Positions 1 to 6,663 of a stretch of 25,918 nucleotides of DNA are shown here, piece after piece. Under the pieces are notes generated by a model. That model saw only the letters and a program-made list of their open reading frames with translations. It made no database searches and had not been told where the DNA came from. This DNA comes from CAYNSX01 sp964400165. GTDB lineage: Bacteria; Armatimonadota; Hebobacteria; CAYNSX01. The translations under genes and the position numbers were made by a program. Numbering within the stretch: the first letter of the stretch is position 1; every line of letters starts with the position of its first letter. The stretch is taken from NCBI GenBank assembly GCA_964400165.1, contig CAYNSX010000036.1:1-25918 (forward strand), in the 5' to 3' direction.

Positions 1-9
1 CGCCGATGA

Positions 10-15
10 TAGAAT
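10..15 (+). promoter_or_regulatory. -10 box upstream of pdxS
   Basis: TAGAAT stands out in GC-rich sequence and ends 19 bases before the preferred pdxS start. The -35 region lies outside the window. The same hexamer type recurs before six other starts in this window. Confidence 0.5.
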
Positions 16-34
16 GGCGGCGGGAGTGATACCG

Positions 35-925
35 ATGGCGAAGACCGAGAAGTCCACCTGGAAGACGAAAGTCGGGCTGGCCGAAATGCTGCGCGGCGGC
101 GTGATTATGGATGTGGTCAATGCCGACCATGCCAAGATCGCCGAAGAGGCGGGTGCGGTGGCGGTGATGGCGCTGGAGAAGGTGCCCGCCGACATCCGGC
201 GCGACGGCGGCGTGGCGCGCATGGCTGACCCGTCGATCATCAAGGCGATCGAAGCGGCGGTGACGATTCCGGTGATGGCCAAGTGCCGGATCGGGCACCT
301 GGCCGAAGCGCAGATTTTGCAGGCGCTCGGCGTGGACTTCGTCGACGAATCCGAAGTGCTGACGCCCGCCGACGAGACGCACCACATCTGGAAGCACGAC
401 TTCGCGGTGCCGTTCGTGTGCGGGTGCCGCGACCTGGGCGAGGCGCTGCGGCGCATCGCCGAAGGCGCGGCGATGCTGCGCACCAAGGGCGAAGCGGGGT
501 CGGGGAACATTGTCGAAGCCGTCCGCCACATGCGACAGATTCAGAAGCAGATGAAGCAACTGACCACGCTGCGCGGCGATGAACTGGCGGCGGCGGCGAA
601 GGACCTGAACGCGCCGCTGGAACTGGTGCGCGAGGTGGCGGAGACGGGCAAGTTGCCGGTGCCGAACTTCGCCGCCGGCGGCGTCTCGACGCCCGCCGAC
701 GCGGCGCTGATGATGCAACTGGGCGCGGAGGCCATCTTCGTCGGCTCGGGCGTATTCAAGTCCGAGGACCCGTTCCCGCGGGCGAAGGCGATTGTGGACG
801 CCACCACTTACTATGACCGCCCGGATGTCCTGGCCCGCATTTCCGAGGGGCTGGGCGAGCCGATGCGCGGCCTCGACATTCACACGCTGGCGGAGGGCGA
901 CCTGCTCCAAGTCCGCGGCAACTAG
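35..925 (+). CDS. pdxS: Pyridoxal 5'-phosphate synthase, lyase/synthase subunit PdxS
   Basis: PdxS condenses ribose 5-phosphate, glyceraldehyde 3-phosphate and PdxT-derived ammonia into pyridoxal 5'-phosphate in the cytoplasm. The 296-residue protein is a full-length (beta/alpha)8 barrel of the family. Visible active-site elements are D26 in the MDVVNADHA block, K83 in PVMAKCRIGH (the lysine that binds the sugar in Bacillus PdxS) and K151 in the LRTKGEAGSG phosphate-loop segment. A start at 14 would add seven residues, but that ATG overlaps the TAGAAT box. The ATG at 35 has GGGAG at 22-26 with eight-base spacing, so I chose it. The glutaminase gene pdxT follows after three bases, as expected for partners of one complex. 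Confidence 0.97.
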   Translation: MAKTEKSTWKTKVGLAEMLRGGVIMDVVNADHAKIAEEAGAVAVMALEKVPADIRRDGGVARMADPSIIKAIEAAVTIPVMAKCRIGHLAEAQILQALGVDFVDESEVLTPADETHHIWKHDFAVPFVCGCRDLGEALRRIAEGAAMLRTKGEAGSGNIVEAVRHMRQIQKQMKQLTTLRGDELAAAAKDLNAPLELVREVAETGKLPVPNFAAGGVSTPADAALMMQLGAEAIFVGSGVFKSEDPFPRAKAIVDATTYYDRPDVLARISEGLGEPMRGLDIHTLAEGDLLQVRGN

Positions 926-928
926 CCG

Positions 929-1504
929 ATGCGGGTCGGCGTCCTGTCGCTGCAGGGCGATTTTCTCGAACATCTGCGGACGCTGGAGCGGTGCAACGCG
1001 ACGCCCGTCTCCGTCAAGACGCCGCAGGACTTCGACGGCCTTGATGCGCTCATCATCCCCGGCGGCGAGAGCACGACTTTCACCCGTCTCATTGAGCGCC
1101 ACGGCCTCGAAGCGCCCATCCGAGCGATGGCGGAGCGCGACGCGCCGCTGCTGGGCACCTGCGCCGGCCTGATTCTGATGGCGAAGCGCATCGACATGGG
1201 CAAGCCCGACCAGCTGGCGCTCGGGTTGCTCGATGTCACGGTGGCACGCAACGCCTTCGGGCGGCAGGTGGACAGCTTCGAAACCGACCTCGACATCGCC
1301 GTGCTCGGGGAGCGGCGCTTCCGGGGCGTGTTCATCCGGGCGCCCATCATCACGGCGGCGGGCGCGGGCGTGGAGACGCTGGCGCGCGTGGACAGTACAC
1401 TGGTGGGCGTGCAACAGGGCCGGCGCTTGGGGCTGTCGTTCCATCCGGAATTGTCGGGAGACCTCCGGATGCACAAGTATTTCCTCGGGCTGGCGGCGCG
1501 CTGA
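929..1504 (+). CDS. pdxT: Pyridoxal 5'-phosphate synthase, glutaminase subunit PdxT
   Basis: PdxT hydrolyses glutamine and passes ammonia to PdxS. The 191-residue protein has the class I amidotransferase triad: C78 in GTCAG, and H172 and E174 in FHPEL. The PGGEST segment at 44-49, which forms the oxyanion region in this family, is also present. The family signature VGVLSLQGDF is at the N-terminus. It begins three bases after pdxS stops and ends one base before the next ATG, so it is almost certainly co-transcribed with both neighbours. No odd features. Confidence 0.97.
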   Translation: MRVGVLSLQGDFLEHLRTLERCNATPVSVKTPQDFDGLDALIIPGGESTTFTRLIERHGLEAPIRAMAERDAPLLGTCAGLILMAKRIDMGKPDQLALGLLDVTVARNAFGRQVDSFETDLDIAVLGERRFRGVFIRAPIITAAGAGVETLARVDSTLVGVQQGRRLGLSFHPELSGDLRMHKYFLGLAAR

Positions 1505-1505
1505 T

Positions 1506-2285
1506 ATGACGCACCCGCTCGCGCTCCTCGGCCGGCCGGCGCTGGACGCGACGCGCACGCTCGGCGGCTGCATGCTGCTGCTCGGCCGCGCCGCGGCGTA
1601 CATCGCCCGCGGCCGCTGGCGCATGGGCTTGACAGTGACGCAGTGCGCGGAAATCGGCGCCGGGTCGTTCGGCATCGTAGTGATCAGTCTGCTGTTCGCC
1701 GGCATGGTGGCGGGGATGCACCTGGCATTCGAACTCTCGCGGTACGGTGCGCAGGGGCTGGTCGGCGGCATTATCACGATCTCGGTCGTGCGCGAGGTGG
1801 GGCCGACAATTACGGCTATCGTCATCACGGCGCGGTCCGGCGCCGCCATCGCGGCCGAACTTGGCACGATGAAGACCTCAAACCAGGTCGACGCGCTCCG
1901 AGCGCTCGGCATCGACCCGGTGAGTTACCTGGTGGTGCCGCGGCTGCTGGCGGGACTGCTGATGGTGCCGGTGCTGGTGGCGATCGCCAATGTGGTGGCG
2001 TCGTTCGGCGCCTATCTGATTGCGAGCACCGCAGGGGTGCGGCTGACGCAGTTCGTCGATTCGATCTCGAACTTCGTCCAGCCCTACGACATGCTCGCCG
2101 GGCTGGCGAAGGCGGTGGTGTTCGGCGGGATGCTGACGCTGGTGGCGTGCTGGCAGGGGCTGCGGGCGCGGGGCGGCGCCACCGGAGTCGGCCGCGCCAC
2201 CACGGCGGCAGTGGTGCTCGCGGTCGTGGGCATCATCGTTTCGAACCTGGTGATGTCGTGGCTGCTGTTCGTGGCCTTTCGCTGA
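1506..2285 (+). CDS. mlaE: MlaE-type ABC transporter permease
   Basis: This is the inner-membrane permease of an MCE (Mla-type) phospholipid transporter. The 259-residue protein has about five hydrophobic segments. It carries the conserved central block VVREVGPTITAIVITARSGA, then AAELGTMK and the VDALRALGIDP segment, which in this family precedes VSYLVVPRLLA. The ATG lies one base after the pdxT stop; the frame is open further upstream, but only by shadowing pdxT. The ATPase gene follows after one base. The partners are the ATPase (2287-3045) and the MCE protein (3045-4445). Confidence 0.93.
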   Translation: MTHPLALLGRPALDATRTLGGCMLLLGRAAAYIARGRWRMGLTVTQCAEIGAGSFGIVVISLLFAGMVAGMHLAFELSRYGAQGLVGGIITISVVREVGPTITAIVITARSGAAIAAELGTMKTSNQVDALRALGIDPVSYLVVPRLLAGLLMVPVLVAIANVVASFGAYLIASTAGVRLTQFVDSISNFVQPYDMLAGLAKAVVFGGMLTLVACWQGLRARGGATGVGRATTAAVVLAVVGIIVSNLVMSWLLFVAFR

Positions 2286-2286
2286 C

Positions 2287-3045
2287 ATGGCGCTGCTCAC
2301 GCTCGAGGCGCTGACCTACCGCCTCAACGGCGCCGGGCTGCTGGACGGCATCTCGCTGGAAGTGGAGCGCGGGGCGTCAGTCGGCGTGATGGGGGCATCG
2401 GGCATCGGCAAGAGCACGCTGTTGCGTCTGGTCATCGGGCTGATCCGGCCGGCGAGCGGGCGCGTGATGTTCGACAGCGTGAACTTGTCGGCGTTGCCCG
2501 AATCGAAGTGGTTCCCCTACCGGCGGCGGATGGGGATGGTCTTCCAGGAGTCGGCACTGTTCGATTCGATGACGGTGTTCGAGAACATTGCGCTGCCCTT
2601 GCAAGAGCATGAACAACTTTCGCGCTCCGCGTTGCGCGAGCGCGTGCACGCGGTGCTGCGGATGGTGGACATGGAGGGCGCAGATGAGAAGATGCCCGAG
2701 GCGTTGAGCGGCGGGATGCGCAAGCGCGTCGCCATCGCGCGGGCGCTGGTCTTCCGCCCGGAACTGATGCTCTATGACGAGCCGACGGCGGGCCTCGACC
2801 CGTTGACGGCGCTCACTGTCGAAGCAGTGATGCGCGGCCTGCAGCGCGACCAGCAAGTGACTTCCCTGCTGGTATCGCACGATGTACCATCGGTGCTGCG
2901 GGTGGCCGACCGGGTGGCGTTCCTGCACGACCAGCACCTGGACGGGCCGTGGGACGCGGCGGCGCTCCCGCACGGGGCCGGCGCGGCATTTCGTCGGTTT
3001 CTGGAGGCCGGGTCTGCCCCCGCCGGCGAACGGACGACGAACTGA
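2287..3045 (+). CDS. mlaF: MlaF-type ABC transporter ATP-binding protein
   Basis: This ATPase energises the MlaE permease. The 252-residue protein contains Walker A GASGIGKST at 36-44, a Q-loop in MVFQES, the signature LSGGM near residue 140, Walker B LMLYDEP followed by TAGLD, and the H-loop SHD. LSGGMRKRVAIARAL with TAGLDP is typical of MCE-system ATPases. Its TGA stop shares one base with the ATG of the MCE gene (TGATG at 3043-3047), a translational-coupling arrangement. The C-terminal tail after the H-loop is short and unremarkable. Confidence 0.93.
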   Translation: MALLTLEALTYRLNGAGLLDGISLEVERGASVGVMGASGIGKSTLLRLVIGLIRPASGRVMFDSVNLSALPESKWFPYRRRMGMVFQESALFDSMTVFENIALPLQEHEQLSRSALRERVHAVLRMVDMEGADEKMPEALSGGMRKRVAIARALVFRPELMLYDEPTAGLDPLTALTVEAVMRGLQRDQQVTSLLVSHDVPSVLRVADRVAFLHDQHLDGPWDAAALPHGAGAAFRRFLEAGSAPAGERTTN

Positions 3046-4445
3046 TGGAACGAGCGAGCGAAATCCGAGCGGGCGCAGTCGTGCTCCTGGCCCTGGCGCT
3101 GGTGGCGGGCCTCTGGTTTGTGGTCTGGGGTCGGCCCGCGGGCGGGAAGGCCTATCCGCTGACCATCGTGTTCCCGCGGGTGGAGGGGCTGTCGCGCGGC
3201 GGCGAGGTGCGGCTGTCGGGGGTGCGCGTCGGTGAAGTGGAGCGGCTGCAACCGCGCGGCGCCGAGGGCGTGCATGTCGGCGTCCGCATCGACCGCGGCA
3301 TCGAACTCTACGAGGGATACGCGTACGAGTTAGCGCAGGGCGCGCTGATCGGCGAGCCCTACATCGAAATCACACCCCCCGGCGCCGAGAAGCAAGGCGA
3401 ACGCCTGGAGGCGGGGGCCACCGTGCCGGGCACGGTGCGGGCGAGCGCGGCGGACCTGGTGACGCAGGGCTACGCGCTCCTGTCCGATTTGCGGACGGTG
3501 ACCAGCGGGCTCTCGGAGTTGGTGGGCGAGCCCGGCCTGCGGCAGACTTTCCAGCAGGTGCTCAAGAATGTCAGCGCCGCCAGCGAACAGCTCGCCGCGT
3601 TGAGCAAGTCGCTGCGCGGGCTGGCCGAGAACGGCGCGCCCCGGCTCGACCGCACGCTGGCGAGTTTCGAGGAGACCAGCCGGCAACTGCGCCTGGCGGC
3701 GACGGCGGCGCACGACCTGATTGTGGAAGTGAAGGGACAGGTTGAAGGCAGCACCATCCTGGCGGACCTTGACGCCACCGCGGCGGCGATTCGCGAGTCC
3801 GCGGCGCATGTCGAACGGATTACGGGCGAGCTTGCCAAGATCACCGAGGAGCACGACTTGAGCGCGGAGACGGGGCAACTGCTGACGGAGCTGCACGACG
3901 CACTCGAGCAAGTGCAAGCGACCACCAAGTCCTTCGGCGAATTGGCGGAGCAGGCGAAGACGGTGGTCGGCGATGTCGGCACGCAATTGAGCGAGGTGGC
4001 GCCGGCCATTCAGAAGCTCGGCGGGATGGCGCGCGACATTGCGCAGGTGCAGGTCGACCCGCAGATTCAGATGATGGTGACACCGCGCGCGCCGAACCCC
4101 ACCTTCACGGATTTCAATTTCGACTTTCGGTTCCAGAACGCGCTGGCGCGGTTGGGGGTGGCGGGCATCGGCAGCGACGCGCAACTGAACTTGCAATACG
4201 GCCTGCCGGCGCCGCAAGGGTGGCTGCGGTTCGGCATCGTGCAGGGGAAGATCGGGCTGGGCCTCGACCGGCAGTTCAGCAGCCGCCTGCAATTCATCGG
4301 CGAGTTGTATGACCCTGCCGACCTGCGCGCCAACCTGTATCTGCAATACCTACTGCATGTCGACCCGGGCATCGGGTTGCTGCTCGGCTTCCGGGATGTC
4401 GGCGGGAGCGATTTGCCGATCATCGGCTTTCGCGTGCAGCGCTAG
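3045..4445 (+). CDS. mlaD: MCE-domain lipid transport protein with C-terminal barrel-like domain (MlaD type)
   Basis: The 466-residue substrate-binding subunit of the MCE transporter has four visible regions. An N-terminal membrane anchor lies at about 9-28. One MCE domain lies at about 36-112, with VRLSGVRVGEVERL and IGEPYIEITPPG. A long helical, coiled-coil-like stretch runs from about 126 to 335. A beta-rich end at about 349-466 has alternating hydrophobic and aromatic residues (FNFDFRFQ, LNLQYGL, GLGLDRQFS, LYLQYLL) and ends in a charged or aromatic strand. E. coli MlaD is about 180 residues with no such extension. A long MlaD ending in an outer-membrane barrel has been described for the diderm firmicute Veillonella and proposed to span the periplasm. 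By analogy this protein may do the same (inference). The start is fixed by TGATG overlap with the ATPase gene. Confidence 0.9.
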   Translation: MERASEIRAGAVVLLALALVAGLWFVVWGRPAGGKAYPLTIVFPRVEGLSRGGEVRLSGVRVGEVERLQPRGAEGVHVGVRIDRGIELYEGYAYELAQGALIGEPYIEITPPGAEKQGERLEAGATVPGTVRASAADLVTQGYALLSDLRTVTSGLSELVGEPGLRQTFQQVLKNVSAASEQLAALSKSLRGLAENGAPRLDRTLASFEETSRQLRLAATAAHDLIVEVKGQVEGSTILADLDATAAAIRESAAHVERITGELAKITEEHDLSAETGQLLTELHDALEQVQATTKSFGELAEQAKTVVGDVGTQLSEVAPAIQKLGGMARDIAQVQVDPQIQMMVTPRAPNPTFTDFNFDFRFQNALARLGVAGIGSDAQLNLQYGLPAPQGWLRFGIVQGKIGLGLDRQFSSRLQFIGELYDPADLRANLYLQYLLHVDPGIGLLLGFRDVGGSDLPIIGFRVQR

Positions 4446-4488
4446 GCGCGCCGCATTTTGACCGGCGCCTGAAGGGGGACCTGCCCGC

Positions 4489-5742
4489 GTGGACGGCCAG
4501 CACGCCATCTATCCCATCCTGTTCATCCTGTGCGCCATGTTCGTCGGCGCCAAGGTCGCGGGCCGTCTGCTGGAGCGCATCGGCCAGCCCGCCATCATCG
4601 GCGAACTGCTGGTGGGCGTGGCGCTCGGGCCGAGTCTGCTTGGCTGGGTGGTCATCCCGGCCGGCGCCGAGGCCGCGCGGGCCGCGGGCGCCGACACGGC
4701 CCAGGCCTTCGTTTGGCAGGTGCTAGCGGAACTGGGCGCCATCATCCTGCTGTTCATGGTGGGGCTGGAAACGGGGTTGAAGGACCTTCTCGTCGTCGGG
4801 AAGTCCGCGCTGGCGGTGGCGGTCTTGGGCGTGGTGGCGCCGCTGGCGGCGGGCTATTTGCTCATGAAGGGCCTTGGCCACCCGGGGCCGGAGGCGCTCT
4901 TCGTCGGCGCCGCGATGGTGGCGACGAGTGTGGGCATCACGGCCCGCGTCCTTGCCGACCTGCGCGCGCTGCAGACGGCGGCGGCGCGCATCATCCTCGG
5001 CGCCGCGGTCATCGACGACATCCTCGGCATCCTGGTGCTGGCGGTGGTGGTGCGGGTGGTGGCGAAGACGGCGATATCGCCGGGCGAAGTGTTCATCGAA
5101 GTGGGTGCGCTGGTGATTGATGTGATGCTGTTTACGGTGCTCGTCACCGTCGTCGGCACCTGGTTGATTCGCCGCTACCGTGCCCAATTGCCGCGCCTGC
5201 CGATGCACGATGCGCCGTTCGTGCTGGCGGTGGGGCTGCTGTTGCTGGTCGCGGGGCTGGCGGCGTGGTTCGGGATGGCGGCCATCATCGGGGCGTTCTT
5301 CGCCGGCATCGTCATTCACGACATCAGTGAGGAATACGAATTGGAAGCGCGCCTGAAACCGCTGTACGAGTTCCTCGTCCCGTTGTTCTTCGTCATCATG
5401 GGGGCGCAGGTGCATGTGCAGCAGCTGGCGGACTGGTCGCTGTTCGGAGTGGGCCTGCTGCTCGCGGCGGTGGCGATTGTGACGAAGTTCGTCCCCTGCG
5501 CGCTGGGCGCGGTCGGCGAGCCCTGGCGGACGCGGGTGCTGGTCGGCGTGGGGATGGCGCCGCGCGGCGAGGTGGGTATTATTGTGGCGGCAATCGGGCT
5601 GACGCGGGGCGTCATCGATGCCGCGCTGTACGGGCAAGTGATTTTGATGGTGATCATCACGACGCTGGCCGCGCCGCCGGTGTTGCGCTGGCTGCTCCGG
5701 CGACCGGAACCACACGCGGCCGCCGAAGCGCGTGCAGTCTAG
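4489..5742 (+). CDS. CPA2-family cation/proton antiporter
   Basis: A 417-residue integral membrane protein with about 12 hydrophobic segments, matching Kef/NapA-type monovalent cation:proton antiporters. Family landmarks are GQPAIIGELLVGVALGP near the N-terminus, LLFMVGLETGL, the paired aspartates D176-D177 in AAVIDDILGIL (the ion-binding pair of the electrogenic CPA2 members) and MAPRGEVGIIVAA near the C-terminus. There is no TrkA-N/RCK domain, so it is not a full Kef potassium channel protein. The start is GTG with a GGGGG-containing purine run at 4474-4478. Sodium versus potassium specificity cannot be read from the sequence. Confidence 0.92.
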   Translation: MDGQHAIYPILFILCAMFVGAKVAGRLLERIGQPAIIGELLVGVALGPSLLGWVVIPAGAEAARAAGADTAQAFVWQVLAELGAIILLFMVGLETGLKDLLVVGKSALAVAVLGVVAPLAAGYLLMKGLGHPGPEALFVGAAMVATSVGITARVLADLRALQTAAARIILGAAVIDDILGILVLAVVVRVVAKTAISPGEVFIEVGALVIDVMLFTVLVTVVGTWLIRRYRAQLPRLPMHDAPFVLAVGLLLLVAGLAAWFGMAAIIGAFFAGIVIHDISEEYELEARLKPLYEFLVPLFFVIMGAQVHVQQLADWSLFGVGLLLAAVAIVTKFVPCALGAVGEPWRTRVLVGVGMAPRGEVGIIVAAIGLTRGVIDAALYGQVILMVIITTLAAPPVLRWLLRRPEPHAAAEARAV

Positions 5743-5746
5743 GAGG
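5741..5746 (+). promoter_or_regulatory. Ribosome binding site sharing the preceding stop codon
   Basis: A consensus AGGAGG overlaps the antiporter's TAG stop (5740-5742) and sits five bases before ATG 5752. The 13-base string TAGGAGGCAGCGA found here occurs again at 9825-9837 after the MBL gene, where no start codon follows. Confidence 0.7.
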
Positions 5747-5751
5747 CAGCG

Positions 5752-6618
5752 ATGAAACAGTGGGTGTTGGTGGTGCTGGGCGTGTGTTGTCTGCTTACTG
5801 TCGGGCGCGCGGCGGAGCCGGCGCCCGCTCCGGCGCCGGCGAAGGTGTTGCTGCGGGTCCAATTTCGCCCCGGCATGAGTTGGACGACGACCTATTCGCG
5901 CAACACCGTGCAGCAGACCAAGTCGGGCGACGGCACTGTCGAAAAGGCGACCGAAATAGTGCGCCTCATGTCGGAAGGCAAAGTCGTGCGCGTCGACGGT
6001 GACCGCGCCACCATCGAGACGCAAATCAAATCGGGCACAATCAAGTTGACGGTCGGCGACGAGCCCGAGGATTCGCAGGACCTGCCTCCCGGCAAAGAAA
6101 CGCACACGCTGTCCTCGCGCGATCAGGTGCTCACGCACCTCGATGAAGAGGGCACGGAACTGAAAGCGCCGGCGGGCGGCAGTCTCGGACCGGAGACCGG
6201 CCACGGCGCGCTCACCCTGCCCGAGAAGGAAGTCGGCGCCGGCGACACTTGGGAATACCGCACGCAGGCCGAGGGCGACGACGACAATTACACGAAGGTC
6301 AAGTGCACGCTGGCCCGATTCGTTACTTACGCCGGCCGGCCGTGCGTGGAAATCACCGGCACCTATCAAATCATCACCGCCCCGCCGAAAGCGGACGGCC
6401 AGCCGGAGGGGATGTCGATCGAGGCCGACGCCACCATCACGGCCACCTTCACGGTGTATTTCGACTACGAGCGCGGGCGGACGCTGGCCGGGCGGGAAGA
6501 GACCAGCACCGTCATGCACACCAAGATGAAATTCACCACGCCCGACGGCGAAGAGTCCGAGGAGTACACGATGGCCGCCCGCATCAACGAGCAGTTCGTT
6601 CACGCTTACGGCGGCTAA
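5752..6618 (+). CDS. Secreted protein of unknown function (DUF6263-like)
   Basis: A 288-residue protein with a clear signal peptide (MKQWVLVVLGVCCLLTVGRA, then an AEPAPAPAPA linker). The rest is soluble and beta-rich. VLLRVQFRPGMSWTTTYS, repeated alternating strands and a VGAGDTWEYR segment resemble DUF6263-type secreted proteins, but that family call is tentative. No catalytic motif is visible. The start is fixed by AGGAGG at 5741-5746. Ten bases separate the antiporter's stop codon from this start, so the two are probably one transcript. A strong hairpin follows at 6621-6647. Confidence 0.75.
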   Translation: MKQWVLVVLGVCCLLTVGRAAEPAPAPAPAKVLLRVQFRPGMSWTTTYSRNTVQQTKSGDGTVEKATEIVRLMSEGKVVRVDGDRATIETQIKSGTIKLTVGDEPEDSQDLPPGKETHTLSSRDQVLTHLDEEGTELKAPAGGSLGPETGHGALTLPEKEVGAGDTWEYRTQAEGDDDNYTKVKCTLARFVTYAGRPCVEITGTYQIITAPPKADGQPEGMSIEADATITATFTVYFDYERGRTLAGREETSTVMHTKMKFTTPDGEESEEYTMAARINEQFVHAYGG

Positions 6619-6620
6619 CG

Positions 6621-6647
6621 CCGCCGGCCCGCCCCCGCGGGCGGCGG
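6621..6647 (+). terminator. GC-rich hairpin between the secreted-protein gene and PBP1A
   Basis: CCCGC-CCCC-GCGGG forms the core, and flanking CCGCC/GGCGG extend it to about 11 pairs with one bulge. There is no T-tract. It starts right after the stop at 6618 and ends one base before a -10 box, so it probably separates two transcription units. Confidence 0.45.
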
Positions 6648-6653
6648 TATAAT
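6648..6653 (+). promoter_or_regulatory. -10 box of the PBP1A gene
   Basis: A consensus TATAAT ends ten bases before ATG 6664, implying a 5' leader of only a few bases. No recognisable -35 is present: the expected position lies inside the GC-rich hairpin. Confidence 0.55.
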
Positions 6654-6663
6654 CCGAGGCGGT

